Position numbers and translations under genes: made by a program. Below, one piece after another: positions 30,561-40,399 of a stretch of DNA of 64,000 nucleotides (within the stretch, counting starts at the first letter, position 1; each line of letters starts with the position of its first letter). The DNA is from Onchocerca lupi (taxonomy: Eukaryota; Nematoda; Chromadorea; Rhabditida; Onchocercidae), in assembly GCA_028564675.1 (NCBI GenBank), contig JAOVVO010000020.1, forward strand, positions 62,001 through 126,000. Direction: 5' to 3'. The notes beneath the pieces are model-generated. The model had not been told where the DNA came from, made no database searches, and saw nothing but the letters and a program-made list of their open reading frames with translations.

Positions 30561-31404
30561 AGTTATACTTATTATTATATCATTGCTCTGCCTATCGCAT
30601 TACTGTTTGTGTCAGCGTTAATAAGTAATACCATTTTACATTTCAATCAAGATTTGTTTACTGAGTGTCCTAAAATGAGGTTTAAAATTTGATTATTATT
30701 TATGTTAGATAATTCTATGTTTCTAAGAGAATTAGTTTTTAGGAGAGTTTTTTGAAAAATTTATTATTTTATTAATACTAAAAGTTATTTTTATAGCTTT
30801 TATGTTGCTATTTTTATAGATTTAATCAAAAAATTATTTAATGTTGCTTATGATTATACTTTTTATAAAAACTCACTATCACTGCACAATTTTTAAACTA
30901 TAAGGATTTTTATTTTGCACTGATAGAAGCTTTTTTATATTCACTTAACAAGGCGTTTGGATTGTAGAAGTGATCTTGTTGTTTATCGCAAAAACTTATA
31001 TTTTATATAAAAGGCCTTTTCACAATTTCCTACTTGTTTTTTCTTAAACTAAGATAGATAAAATACTGCTATGCCAATTTTCTATGGCTTTGTTGACAAA
31101 ACAAAAATGGTCCACCTTTATATTTCTAGAAATGAAATTTGTTGCTATTACTTGTTGACATCTTTATAACATAATATAAGCTCCTTGAAGGATTCATTTT
31201 ACAGTGTATGTTCACACTTTTTTGGTTCTTTTTACTCTATTAATACTTTTCTTTATGTAATAAAATCAGCCATATACAAGAATTATATAATAAATGCTCT
31301 TTAATATTAATATTTGAAGTTACTGAGTTAGCTATACTAAATAATTTTACTTGAATTGAATGTACTAATTTAATGTGTTCTTTACCTAATGTTTCTAAAG
31401 TATT
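30561..31404. other. Very AT-rich non-coding stretch
   Basis: No open frame or RNA gene. Hydrophobic-looking fragments arise simply from the T-rich composition. No repeat or hairpin is convincing. Confidence 0.4.
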
Positions 31405-31587
31405 TTAAGCTATTATCTTAATAATGTTATTTATTTCACAGTCCGAGTTGCCATTATCTAAGTAATAACGATAATTGTCAAACTCGTAGTTATCTTTTCT
31501 GTTTGACCTGTATGCTTTAGAATTTACTACGTTGCTATGATGAGGCTTACTACTATAATGTTTTAATAATGGTGTGTAATAATATTG
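31405..31587 (-). pseudogene. Unidentified 60-codon coding remnant
   Basis: A minus-strand frame of 60 codons without a start ends at 31405. It is rich in Tyr, Asn, His and Arg, for example YSSKPHHSNVVNSKAYRSNR and EFDNYRYYLDNGNSDCEINN. The composition is unlike random translation of this AT-rich DNA (few Phe/Leu/Ile runs), so it is probably the tail of a lost gene. Family unknown. It could belong to the same lost gene as the pieces at 29.8-30.5 kb, but the gap is large. Confidence 0.35.
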
Positions 31588-31748
31588 TTAGCATTAATTA
31601 TTCTATTCTTATCTTAAATCGAATAATATTATGAATATATCAATGTTAATTATCTCTTTCATAGAGTTGATAGCACGATGTAATAATAATGCAGTTTTCA
31701 TGAAATCGTGATAACTTTTTTGAAGGAGATATTTGTGGGTTATTCTTC

Positions 31749-31766
31749 AAGCCTGTTTTCAGGCTT
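31749..31766. repeat. Short perfect inverted repeat
   Basis: AAGCCTG, loop TTTT, CAGGCTT: a 7-bp G/C-containing stem in otherwise very AT-rich DNA. Neither side has a T-run, so it is not a standard terminator. It is a hairpin of unknown role. Confidence 0.4.
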
Positions 31767-32073
31767 CTAGGAAATTAACATTGATAATTTTTAATAATAG
31801 ATAACTTTCCTATTTGTTATTTACTGAATTATATACATAAAAAACAAATCAGTTTATTTTTATAAAAATAGTTATAATATTAACTGATCAAACTTTGAAG
31901 CTTAGCTTTTTCATTAGAATGTTTCTCTGTTCTTTCTACATGATGTCCTGAACAAGTTTTTTAAACGTATTTATCTATTTAGATAATAGATTAGAAATTA
32001 TTATGCTATAAGATTTTTAAAATTGCAAGGCTACAAATTTTGACTTACGTAGGCAAATGTTTTCTAATCAAGT
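31767..32073. other. Non-coding stretch beyond lgt
   Basis: AT-rich sequence downstream of the lgt stop (minus strand). No terminator, RNA or gene is recognised. Confidence 0.4.
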
Positions 32074-32862
32074 TTACCTTTTCCCTACGCTCGTAAATTT
32101 CAAATTTAGCGCACTCAAAAGTAAAATTGTTCCCAGCAAAATCATGGGTACTGAGAGTAACTGTCCCATGGTTAAACCAAACCATAAATAGCCAACTTGA
32201 TAATCTGGCTCACGGAAAAACTCAACTATAAAACGTGCTATTCCGTACCACATAGCTGCAATGCTAGTTAACACACCACAATATAGTCTTATTCTAGTCA
32301 AGAAAAACAGTAGATTCATAACTGTGAAAAGTAGTAATCCTTCAAAAAATGCCTCATAAAGTTGGCTCGGATGACGCGGTAAATTATCGCTTTCTGGAAA
32401 TATCATACCCCACGGTATAGTTGTAGCTCTGCCAAATAGTTCTCCATTTATAAAATTGCCTATACGACCTAGAAATAAACCTACAGGGACTCCGCAGGAA
32501 ATTAGATCTAATGTATAAAATATGGGAATGTTATATCTTTTGCACAAAATTGTTACCGCAAGAAAAACTCCTATGGCACCACCGTGAAACGACATACCTC
32601 CTTTCCAGGTTTTTAATATCTCAATAGGATTGCTTACGTGATAACTTAAATCATATATCAATATGTAACCAAGCCTTCCTCCAAGGATAACGCCTATAAT
32701 AGTTGCTGTTAATAACGAGTTGTGAAAGTTTTTGGTAAATATCTTTTGGTTATCTAGCTTATATAAATACCAGTGTGCAAATACTATACCAAAAACATAT
32801 GCTAGAGAATACCAATATATAGAGACAGGACCAATTCTGAAAATTACTGGGCTTAGAGACAT
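32074..32862 (-). CDS. lgt: Prolipoprotein diacylglyceryl transferase
   Basis: Lgt transfers diacylglycerol from phosphatidylglycerol to the lipobox cysteine of prolipoproteins, the first step of lipoprotein maturation in the inner membrane. The 262-residue protein has about seven membrane segments. It carries the conserved GGMSFHGGAIGVF (near 89-101), the family signature GRIGNFINGELFGR (near 131-144) and HPSQLYEAFFEG. It ends a minus-strand set smpB-lgt, with only 6 bases between them, so they are cotranscribed. Lipoproteins of Wolbachia such as PAL are known host-immune ligands. Confidence 0.95.
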   Translation of the reverse strand: MSLSPVIFRIGPVSIYWYSLAYVFGIVFAHWYLYKLDNQKIFTKNFHNSLLTATIIGVILGGRLGYILIYDLSYHVSNPIEILKTWKGGMSFHGGAIGVFLAVTILCKRYNIPIFYTLDLISCGVPVGLFLGRIGNFINGELFGRATTIPWGMIFPESDNLPRHPSQLYEAFFEGLLLFTVMNLLFFLTRIRLYCGVLTSIAAMWYGIARFIVEFFREPDYQVGYLWFGLTMGQLLSVPMILLGTILLLSALNLKFTSVGKR

Positions 32863-32868
32863 ATTTTG

Positions 32869-33318
32869 CTATAAGTTATTTTTAAACAATCTGCTTTTTT
32901 CACGATTCCATTCTCTTTGTTTTATGGTTACTCTCTTGTCGTAAAGTTTTTTTCCTTTCACGATAGCAATTTTAGTTTTTGCTAATCCTTTACAATTAAA
33001 ATAAATTGAAATTGGTATAACAGTTATTCCAGCAGTCTTGATTTGGCTAATTAATTTATTTATCTCTTTTTTGTGCAGAAGCAGTTTACGTTCTCTTTTT
33101 GTCTTATGATTTTTTCGGTTTGCGTCTTTATATTCTGCAATATGCATATTGTGTAGCCATATTTCACCATTTTTTTCAATGACGTAAGCGTCAGAAATAT
33201 TTGCTTTTCTTTCTCTTAGCGATTTAACTTCACTACTTAACAAAACCATGCCTGCTTCAAGTTCTTCTAAGATAAAATATTCAAACTTTGTTTTTCTATT
33301 TTTTGTAATAATTTCCAT
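32869..33318 (-). CDS. smpB: SsrA-binding protein SmpB
   Basis: SmpB binds tmRNA and brings it to stalled ribosomes for trans-translation. The 149-residue protein shows the OB-fold signature: GMVLLSSEVKSLRERKANIS (near 22-41), EIWLHNMHIAEY, the basic RKNHKTKRERKLLLHK and the C-terminal tail KKLYDKRVTIKQREWNRE. The length is normal. It sits 6 bases upstream of lgt on the same strand. The tmRNA gene itself is not recognised in this window. Confidence 0.96.
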   Translation of the reverse strand: MEIITKNRKTKFEYFILEELEAGMVLLSSEVKSLRERKANISDAYVIEKNGEIWLHNMHIAEYKDANRKNHKTKRERKLLLHKKEINKLISQIKTAGITVIPISIYFNCKGLAKTKIAIVKGKKLYDKRVTIKQREWNREKSRLFKNNL

Positions 33319-33451
33319 GTTAAAAGATATTTCTTCGAGCTTTAATATATTACAAGATTTTTAGCTTAACTCATAATAGGGAAAGACTGCTAGTGAGTTG
33401 GAGGATAATTATGTTAGTCAAAAAAAATTGCTGCTAAATAAATAGTATCAA

Positions 33452-34066
33452 TTATTGCTTTATAGACATATGATTATTACTTTTCTTTCTTATTACTTTT
33501 AGCTTTTCTTGATCAGTCATTTCTTCTCCAATTTCTTTGATTTTTAGTATTAATGACTCTGGTACATACATATCAACTATGTTTTCTATTGTTACAAACA
33601 GAGCTTGATAAGAGTGCGATCTTATTATCCAATTAGGTAATATTTCTTCTATCTCTATTTTTGATTTTTCCTCTTTTTTGTCATATGCTATATAGCAATA
33701 TAAGTATACAACGGAGAATAATATGTAGGAAAGCAGTATTCCTCTAAGTGTTCCGATATAGATCCCAGTAATTCTGTCGATTAACCCTAGCCTTATAGGT
33801 GATAATATGTACATCAGCCAGTTGTTTATTACCATAAATATGAAATTAAGTATAATAAATACAGAAACTATGGAAAGTATGTTCTGTATAGCTTTAGAAT
33901 CAAAATATTTACCGTAGTTTATGGTGAAGAAGTCATAATGATTAATTGTTAGAAAGATCGATGAGAATAAAAACATTAATGCACATAACTCTTTTATAAA
34001 GCCCCTAGTTATTGAGATTGTTATACATAAAATAATAATGAAGATAATTAAGCAATCAAAAAGCAT
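33452..34066 (-). CDS. cvpA: CvpA family inner-membrane protein
   Basis: The 204-residue protein has four hydrophobic segments in its first 130 residues (starting LFDCLIIFIIILCITISITRG), with the family-typical RGFIKELCAL after TM1 and RLGLIDRITGIYIGTLRGIL around TM3-TM4. The C-terminal 70 residues are charged and probably cytoplasmic. CvpA proteins are linked in other bacteria to colicin V secretion and envelope stress tolerance; the molecular function is not known. smpB starts 130 bases downstream on the same strand. Confidence 0.8.
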   Translation of the reverse strand: MLFDCLIIFIIILCITISITRGFIKELCALMFLFSSIFLTINHYDFFTINYGKYFDSKAIQNILSIVSVFIILNFIFMVINNWLMYILSPIRLGLIDRITGIYIGTLRGILLSYILFSVVYLYCYIAYDKKEEKSKIEIEEILPNWIIRSHSYQALFVTIENIVDMYVPESLILKIKEIGEEMTDQEKLKVIRKKSNNHMSIKQ

Positions 34067-34793
34067 ATTATATATTTGTGCTTCGCAAGAATAATAGTTG
34101 TAAATAATAAGGTTGTAAAATTAATTGTGTTTATACTAAGCCAACTGATATAAATACTGAGCAATCATGTTGACTTCTAAGTTTAAGCTGTCATTTACTT
34201 TGTTATACTGGAAAGTTATATTTTCCATATATAGAGAATGATGTTTCTGTAAGGGAAATATATTTAGAGCATTACAGATTTCTTTTTTGCAACGAGTTTA
34301 ATTAATTCTTCTGGACATGATAACTTGATTTCTGGGAACCTAAATTTTTCACTAATTGCTAAAATTTATACTATTTTGTCTAAATAACCTTGAACTAAGT
34401 GGCCATCAATCTTCTATTGCTTAATTTTATTGTTGCTTGCTTTAGGTTTATTTTTCCTTACTTTCCATGTGTTGAGGTTAGAAACTTTCATAGTTTTCTT
34501 GAGATGCTTGAACTGTGAATATATTATTAATTGTCAACATTAGTCACATACATCGGAACAGACTATTGAATCTCCTTTATATATAGAAGGTAAGTTTTGT
34601 GCCTTAATGTAGAAGATTTGATCAGAGTTGGAGTAGACAATAATATCAATTGTGGCTCCAATAACTGTAATGATTCCTTTAGACATATAGCAAAAACGAA
34701 ATTATTTTATCACATGGAGTCTTTTAAGACAATTTGTTTCTATTTTTCTAAGTGATGAAGTAAGCTTGTTTTGACTTATTTGTTCGGTAGATT
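34067..34793. other. Non-coding stretch
   Basis: No intact gene or RNA is seen in these 0.7 kb. The sequence is AT-rich, with stops in all frames. Confidence 0.4.
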
Positions 34794-36330
34794 TTACCAA
34801 ATATTCAGAATATATAAAATAAACTGAGTCAAAATACATAGTATAATTGTTATTGGTAACCTTATGTTCAATACTAACTCAATACTTTCCTTTTTTTTCT
34901 GATAGCGCTGATCCTTTAAAGATTGATGCTTTTCCAAGCGGCAAATGCCCATAGGCAGAATATTGATATAAAGTACGCTATCAAGAATAGACAAAAGTGG
35001 TTTTTTCGGGAAAAATACAGTTTTAAACAATGATTTGAAAGTAGTATTGGCTGCTAGAGCTTTGTTCAGCTTAAGGATCTGCAGCTTGTTTGGTACATAG
35101 TTCCTATTTTTATGAAAAATGTTTTTAAGTGTGGGAGAGATTGTTGTATATAAATATCTTAGATTAGTTTGAGCAATCGCTCTTTTTTTCTATGTAATTA
35201 CTTTTATAAATATTTTTTTGTAGTAGAAGACTTATCAAGTAGTTGTAGTATTTCTAATATTTCATGTAATTGTTTATTTTGAAAATAAACGATATTTAAC
35301 TCTTAGTTGAGAGTATTACAAAATGTTTCTTGGTCTTCAGGTATTTGCTGACTAATTTGATAAATGTCTCGTCAAAATTTTTTCTTGTGCTCAGTTAGAT
35401 TATTTACGGTAGCTGACCTGATATTAATTTGAGCTTATCTTGGTAGATTATCTTTCTTTTTCTGTTTACTTTCTTGATTTTTTTTCTGTTGGCCTTAATA
35501 TACTCTATGTGTGATATGGTTACTTAATTATTCTTTGCACGTTTTTGGTTTTGAGATATTAAGTGACGAGTCGAAGCCTTTTTTATGTAGAAAGTTCCGG
35601 TAGTTGTTGAAAAAAGGAGTATGTTTTATTAAGAAAATCTGGTGAGTGAGAAAAACTAATCCAAGAGGCATTTTTATCTATTGCTACAACAATTACTGGG
35701 TGATATGTAATTTGTGCTTTATTGTAGCCAATAAGGACCTTTAATTGACGTAATTTATTTATTTTACGTGGTTTATTTTTGAACTATATTCTGTTTTTTT
35801 GTTTTTAATTTTTTTGCTTGTACTATAACTTGACTTTGCCATTTGCTTTCATTTTTTTCTACATATTCTGGCTCTTAATTTAAGAATAGCTAGATCTGGT
35901 GCAACTTACTTAAGTTAGTGTCTTTAGTGTTTGCTTATAGTATAATTGGTATTTACGTAGAAGGATTTTGAGGTAGATCGTTACTGATGAATCCTTACAG
36001 GTTTTATAATGGTCATTATATAATTCACCTACTTTCTTTTGGTATTTTTGTGTTAGCTATGAAGATTTTTCCTCAAAGAAGACAGATTTTACAGAAGTCA
36101 ATTAAATGTTTTACTTGAAGTAGTATTGTATCGTGAATGCCTTGATCTGCTGTCATCGAATTGTTGGCTTAAATGGAAAACTTTTGTGTGTTGCTTATAA
36201 AGTTTCTTGAACAAGTAGTATTGGTTTTCATTACTTCATCAAGGAATGCTTTACTTATGTCTTTGTATATATCTTTCTCCTTAAACAATTTAGATCATCA
36301 TCTGCTTTGTATTCTCCCTTAGTTTTAATA
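34794..36330 (-). pseudogene. Unidentified degraded gene, about 1.5 kb
   Basis: On the minus strand a continuous frame of about 130 residues runs from roughly 35190 to the stop at 34794. It includes KNRNYVPNKLQILKLNKALA, LLSILDSVLYINILPMGICR and a terminal membrane segment (ITIILCILTQFILYIL). Upstream pieces on the same strand include QQIPEDQETF and QLHEILEILQLLDKSS near 35250-35380, KVLIGYNKAQITYHPVIVVA near 35680-35740 and DISKAFLDEVMKTNTTCSRN near 36200-36260. The order fits a single gene with several frameshifts. A C-terminal membrane anchor after a long soluble part is visible, but I do not recognise the family. Confidence 0.45.
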
Positions 36331-36436
36331 TTATTGCTAAATATAGTAGTATGGTATATTTCTCAATATAAAATTAGATAAAAAAGTATAATTAATCAGT
36401 AGATTAGTAATCGAAATGAAGATAGTTTTTGAGTTG

Positions 36437-36464
36437 TTGATGTTATGTAAGGTTTTGCTATAAT
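36437..36464 (+). promoter_or_regulatory. Probable sigma-70 promoter of pheS
   Basis: TTGATG (36437-36442), a 16-base spacer and a perfect TATAAT (36459-36464) preceded by TG (extended -10). The pheS ATG lies 26 bases downstream. Confidence 0.55.
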
Positions 36465-36489
36465 GAAGGTTTAAGCTAGCGTTTTCAGC

Positions 36490-37533
36490 ATGAATAAAGA
36501 GCTATTGAATGAAGTACCTTTGCTTGAAGATAAGGCTGTGTCCGAAATTGAAAGTGCTTCTTCTTTGCAAGATTTAGAAAAAGTCAGGCTATTATATTTA
36601 GGGAAAAAGGGTATAATTAAAGCGTATTTTAGTAATTTAAAGAAGATAGGAAATACAGGAAAGAAGCGTAATTTAGGTAAGACCATCAACGCCTTACGTA
36701 ATAAGTTAGATCAGCTCATAATAAATAGGGGAAATATATTAAAGGCTGAAGGAATTAATTTAAAACTGCAAAGTGAAGCAGTTGATATCACATTACCGGT
36801 TAGACCAGAGAAAATTGGTAAGGTTAATCCACTTAGTAAGGTTATAAACGAAGTAAAGCTCATTTTTGCACATATGGGCTTTAGAGCAGTAGATGGTCCT
36901 GAAATTGAAGATGAGTTTTATGTATTTGATGCGCTGAATACTCCAAGTTATCATCCTGCACGTGAAGAGCAAGATACTTTCTACTTAAAGAACAAAGTAA
37001 ATAACAGAAAAGTGTTACTGCGTACTCATACCTCATCTGTGCAGATTAGAACTATGGAAAAGGCGAAAACTTTCCCAATCAAAGTAGTAGCTGCAGGTAA
37101 GGTATACAGAAATGATTTTGATGCAACTCATACTCCCATGTTTCATCAGATAGAGGGGCTATATGTAAATGAAAATGTTAATATGGGCCAGCTAAAATTT
37201 ACTATTCACTACTTCTTTAGTAGGTTCTTTGGAGATACAGGGTTAAAGATACGTTTTCGTAGCAGTTTTTTTCCTTTTACTGAGCCTTCTGCAGAGGTGG
37301 ATATAAGTTATAGGGATAGTAAATGGATCGAGGTACTTGGATGTGGTATGGTACATCCAAACGTCTTTCGAAATGTTGGAATAGACTATAGTAGATATAA
37401 TGGTTTTGCGTTTGGTATGGGCATAGAAAGGCTTGCAATGCTAAAATATCAAATTGGTGACTTAAGAAGCTTTTATAGTAATAGAATTAGCTGGCTTGAC
37501 CACTATGGTTTTCATTTTTCATCTTTAAAATAA
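36490..37533 (+). CDS. pheS: Phenylalanyl-tRNA synthetase alpha subunit
   Basis: PheS is the catalytic alpha chain of the alpha2beta2 PheRS. The 347 residues start with the N-terminal coiled-coil that contacts tRNA-Phe (about 1-85). The class II core follows: LSKVINEVKLIFAHMGF, DGPEIEDEFYVFDALNTPSY, RTHTSSVQIRTM (motif 2 region), FHQIEGLYV and, near the C-terminus, GFAFGMGIERLAMLKYQIGD (motif 3). pheT is not adjacent; in its place downstream lies the broken glmU. A good promoter with an extended -10 precedes the gene. Confidence 0.96.
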   Translation: MNKELLNEVPLLEDKAVSEIESASSLQDLEKVRLLYLGKKGIIKAYFSNLKKIGNTGKKRNLGKTINALRNKLDQLIINRGNILKAEGINLKLQSEAVDITLPVRPEKIGKVNPLSKVINEVKLIFAHMGFRAVDGPEIEDEFYVFDALNTPSYHPAREEQDTFYLKNKVNNRKVLLRTHTSSVQIRTMEKAKTFPIKVVAAGKVYRNDFDATHTPMFHQIEGLYVNENVNMGQLKFTIHYFFSRFFGDTGLKIRFRSSFFPFTEPSAEVDISYRDSKWIEVLGCGMVHPNVFRNVGIDYSRYNGFAFGMGIERLAMLKYQIGDLRSFYSNRISWLDHYGFHFSSLK

Positions 37534-37562
37534 GTGAAGAATAAGACTTACACATTTGTTAT

Positions 37563-38638
37563 ACTCATAGGCATGACAAGTGTATGAATTTAAACTTATT
37601 TAAAGTCCTGCACAAGATAAGTAATTTTCCATCCCAAGTATATATTACTTATAATGTATAATGCGAAACAGTTAAATCTTGGAAATTATCTATGTAGGTG
37701 GTTTACCTTTAATTGAAAGGTTGTGGTGTTTAAAGGATGTACAGTTAATTACACAAGAGCTAATGTTTTTGTTGGTACAGGGGATGCAGTCAGAACTGTG
37801 GTAAGAGGTTTGAGAGAGTTACCAAGTTCAAGTATAGTTATTGCTAGTATAGAGATACTCCGTTCATAAAAAGCAACATGGTAACTGAAATGGTTAGTTG
37901 CTTAGAGAAGATAAGGCTCTGATTTATCTTGGTTTTAAAACTAGCGGTAAGGGGTATTGTAGATTAATTGTTGAGAATGATTTCTTGAGAGAAATCGTAG
38001 AAGCACAAAATGGCGAAAATAGTAGTAAAGAATTTTTTGTGAATGCTGGAATGATGGTTGTATAGAGTATTACTTAACTGATATAGTTTTTATTGCAATA
38101 AAGAGTAATTTTAATATCGGTTACGGTTACTCTTGATGATGAGGCATTAGTATAAGTGATAGAAATGACCTTGTAAAAGGTGAGTTTTACTGTCAAGAAA
38201 GTCAAAAAAAAATTCTTTATTGATTCAGGAGAACGCTTGTTGTTCCAGAGACTGTTTTTTCTTTTTTAAGAATTAAATTAGTATAAATTCGATTATTTAT
38301 CCATACGTTTTTTTGATCCTTGAGTGAAAATAGGATCCGGTGTTAGAATTGGCTCATTTATCAAGTATGAATGTACAATAATTGGTGATAATGCAATCGT
38401 GGTTAATTTCATAAAGCAAAAGCAAGTGATATAGGTGCTGTACTGTTTTTGCAACTGTGATGGGAGGAAGAAACATAAAACAAATATTGAGTAATTATTT
38501 TGTTAGCGCGGATAGTTCATTAATTGCATTGCTTAGTGTTCATGATGAGTCTGTAATTGTGGAGTTAGTATTATAGTTGAAAATGTGCCGAAGAAAAGAC
38601 TTGTGATAACAAGAAGAAAACAAATGGTTAAAAAATAA
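37563..38638 (+). pseudogene. glmU: Broken glmU (GlcNAc-1-P uridyltransferase / GlcN-1-P acetyltransferase)
   Basis: Intact GlmU makes UDP-GlcNAc, the entry point of peptidoglycan. Here its parts lie in order but in shifting frames: LFKVLHKI (about 37592, the family KVLHxI segment), VGGLPLIERL (about 37698), FVGTGDAVRTVVRGLRELPS (about 37769), DTPFIKSNMVTEMVSCLE, LGFKTSGKGYCRLIVENDFL (about 37930), EAQNGENSSKEFFVNAGMMV and, in the left-handed helix domain, VKIGSGVRIGSFIKYECTII (about 38327). The end frame VPKKRLVITRRKQMVKK stops at 38636-38638. At least eight frame changes or stops are visible, and about 250 bases are missing compared with a full gene. No functional product is possible. Confidence 0.85.
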
Positions 38639-38672
38639 AATAATTTATTAGGTACTTCTCCATTAAAATACG

Positions 38673-38697
38673 AGGTGTTACATACCCCGTAACACCT
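38673..38697 (-). terminator. Hairpin terminator of the 38.7-39.2 kb gene
   Basis: A perfect 9-bp stem (AGGTGTTAC / GTAACACCT) with a 7-base loop lies 16 bases after the stop of the minus-strand gene. A T-rich stretch (TATTTTAAT) follows it on the minus strand. This is one of the few G/C-containing stems in this AT-rich region. Confidence 0.6.
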
Positions 38698-38712
38698 TCT
38701 TAGAAAAAAGTG

Positions 38713-39177
38713 TTATTTATACACTGCCATTAATTCTCGACCTTTCAGTAATTTTTTAGTGCCGCTAATATCTACATTAAGTTTCATGTTTGGGTTTGGT
38801 TTACGTAAGTTAATCAGTTTCTCGGTTAGTGCACTCTGAGATAAGCTTTTTTGTTTCCCCTTTTCATTCTTTATTCCCTGGTAGATACAGAAGCCTATAA
38901 AACTAATTGCCGCTAAAGCAATAATGCTGGCTACGATGCAACAGGTTAGCGTTATTTTTTCTTGATTTACTACTGTTTCTGTGAGAGTTTCTACTTTTTC
39001 TTGTAGACCATTTAAGTGATTTTGCATAAGTTGAAACTGTTCAGTGCCGATCTTTTCTTTTAATGTAATGAATATCTCTTCAAACTGCTTGGCATCAATT
39101 TTTTGAGCCTTTTTTAGTGCTTCTATTTTTAATTCATTAGAACCGAATAACAAATTATGAAGCCAATTTGTTGACAT
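38713..39177 (-). CDS. Single-pass membrane protein, unknown function
   Basis: I do not recognise this 154-residue protein. The N-terminal 70 residues are polar and helical (LKIEALKKAQKIDAKQFEEI) and continue into a heptad-like stretch (LNGLQEKVETLTETVVNQEK). A single strong membrane segment follows (about 77-98, LTCCIVASIIALAAISFIGF), then a basic-polar tail of about 50 residues. A strong ribosome site (GGGAGG) lies 8 bases upstream and a clear terminator lies just after the stop, so it looks like a well-maintained single-gene unit amid decayed DNA. It may be a Wolbachia-specific envelope protein; the function is unknown. Confidence 0.8.
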   Translation of the reverse strand: MSTNWLHNLLFGSNELKIEALKKAQKIDAKQFEEIFITLKEKIGTEQFQLMQNHLNGLQEKVETLTETVVNQEKITLTCCIVASIIALAAISFIGFCIYQGIKNEKGKQKSLSQSALTEKLINLRKPNPNMKLNVDISGTKKLLKGRELMAVYK

Positions 39178-39579
39178 TTTTAACCTCCCTAGTTAAATTA
39201 ATATATTGGAATTTTACATTCTCAATGGTTTAATTATTATTAAACTAGCTGTCTATGAAATATAAATATTTTTACGCTAACAACATCATTATGACTAACT
39301 CTTCGAGTATTAATTATCTCTTTTTGGTCTGAGAAGTACTTCATCTTAATTTTTAATAAAGTTAATATCATGTAATTTAAACATGTCTCTTAATTTACAA
39401 TTAAAGGTAAAATAGATAGTGTATTCTGCTCAGAAAGATATGTTTTGTCAGGCTTATAATAGAGTATGAATACTGTATAACATTGTGCCTCTTCTATTGA
39501 ATCTAACTTGGACTAGTGCTTTAATTTTCTTTTTGCCTAGCTTTTCTTCAAATCTTGCTTTTATTTTATCTTGGTTAGG
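39178..39579. other. Non-coding stretch
   Basis: Upstream region of the small membrane protein gene. It presumably contains that gene's promoter; nothing else is recognised. Confidence 0.4.
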
Positions 39580-40110
39580 TAAGATATACTCTATTTATGC
39601 TCATCGCAAATTTTTTCAATAAAGTGAATCTATAACGACAATTATATCTTACCCATTTTTGTTCTCCAAAATTCTATCATGTAACGTTTTATATCGCTTC
39701 TTTCTATGCTTTCTGCTGGTCATTTTTTGCATAAAGTTTTTTCTTTACTCTTTTTGATACTTATTGTTACTGATACTTTTAAGAGTATCAAAATCTCTGT
39801 AAATTATTTCTTCTTCTATTTAAGGTTCTTTTTGCTCACATGACGTGCGATAAGCTTCAATAGTACTGAAAGGTATCAACCTCTCGATCGAAGAATGTTC
39901 TTTCCTTAAATTTTTTCGCTGTATATGTCATGAAAATAATCTTGAATTTTGTATCTTTTTTCTTTATCTCTCTCACTATTAGTCAATTTTTTTTCAATAA
40001 GGATCGCATTTAGGGCATGTAAATCTATAACATGTATTTCATGTACCTCTTTAAGTTTATTCTTAAATTACTTTGTTTGACCTGATTTTAAATTAATGTC
40101 CAGTCATGAT
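39580..40110 (-). pseudogene. Unidentified degraded gene, helical charged protein
   Basis: Minus-strand pieces in alternating frames include EVHEIHVIDLHALNAILIEK (about 40000-40060), LTNSERDKEKRYKIQDYFHD, KKFKERTFFDREVDTFQYY (about 39870-39930), SVTISIKKSKEKTLCKK and ESIERSDIKRYMIEFWRTKM (about 39660-39720). They are strongly charged, probably helical, and lie in one order over 0.5 kb with at least four frameshifts or stops. The family is not recognised. The sequence from 40111 to the rplY promoter holds nothing else. Confidence 0.4.
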
Positions 40111-40344
40111 TAAAAAGATATCTCTTTTTTCGTTAATTGCTGGTTTATGGTTGATTGATGCATTTATATATGGTTAAGTTTACTATTAGACAGCGTTTTC
40201 TGAGTGTTTTTTGAGCACCATATTACAATAATTAACACTGCGCTTGGTAGATTTTTGCTTTTTTGTCCATATTTATAAATCTTCTAATAATTTTAGACAT
40301 TTAGCGGGTAAAGGTGAGAATGGAGTTAAAAATAAATATTTTTA

Positions 40345-40353
40345 TGTTATACT
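40345..40353 (+). promoter_or_regulatory. Possible extended -10 box of rplY
   Basis: TGTTATACT forms a TGn-extended -10 element 46 bases before the rplY ATG. No good -35 box is seen, which is acceptable for extended -10 promoters. Confidence 0.35.
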
Positions 40354-40399
40354 GCTATTAAATTATTCTAGAAGAACTCTGGCTAAATAGGAGTAACTG

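Noticed and set aside
31080..31110. GGCTTTGTTGACAAAAC, resembling an insertion-sequence end
   Set aside because: No matching inverted end or transposase frame nearby; the similarity is too short.
31749..31766. Hairpin considered as a terminator
   Set aside because: No T-run on either strand and no gene ends close by; listed only as an inverted repeat.
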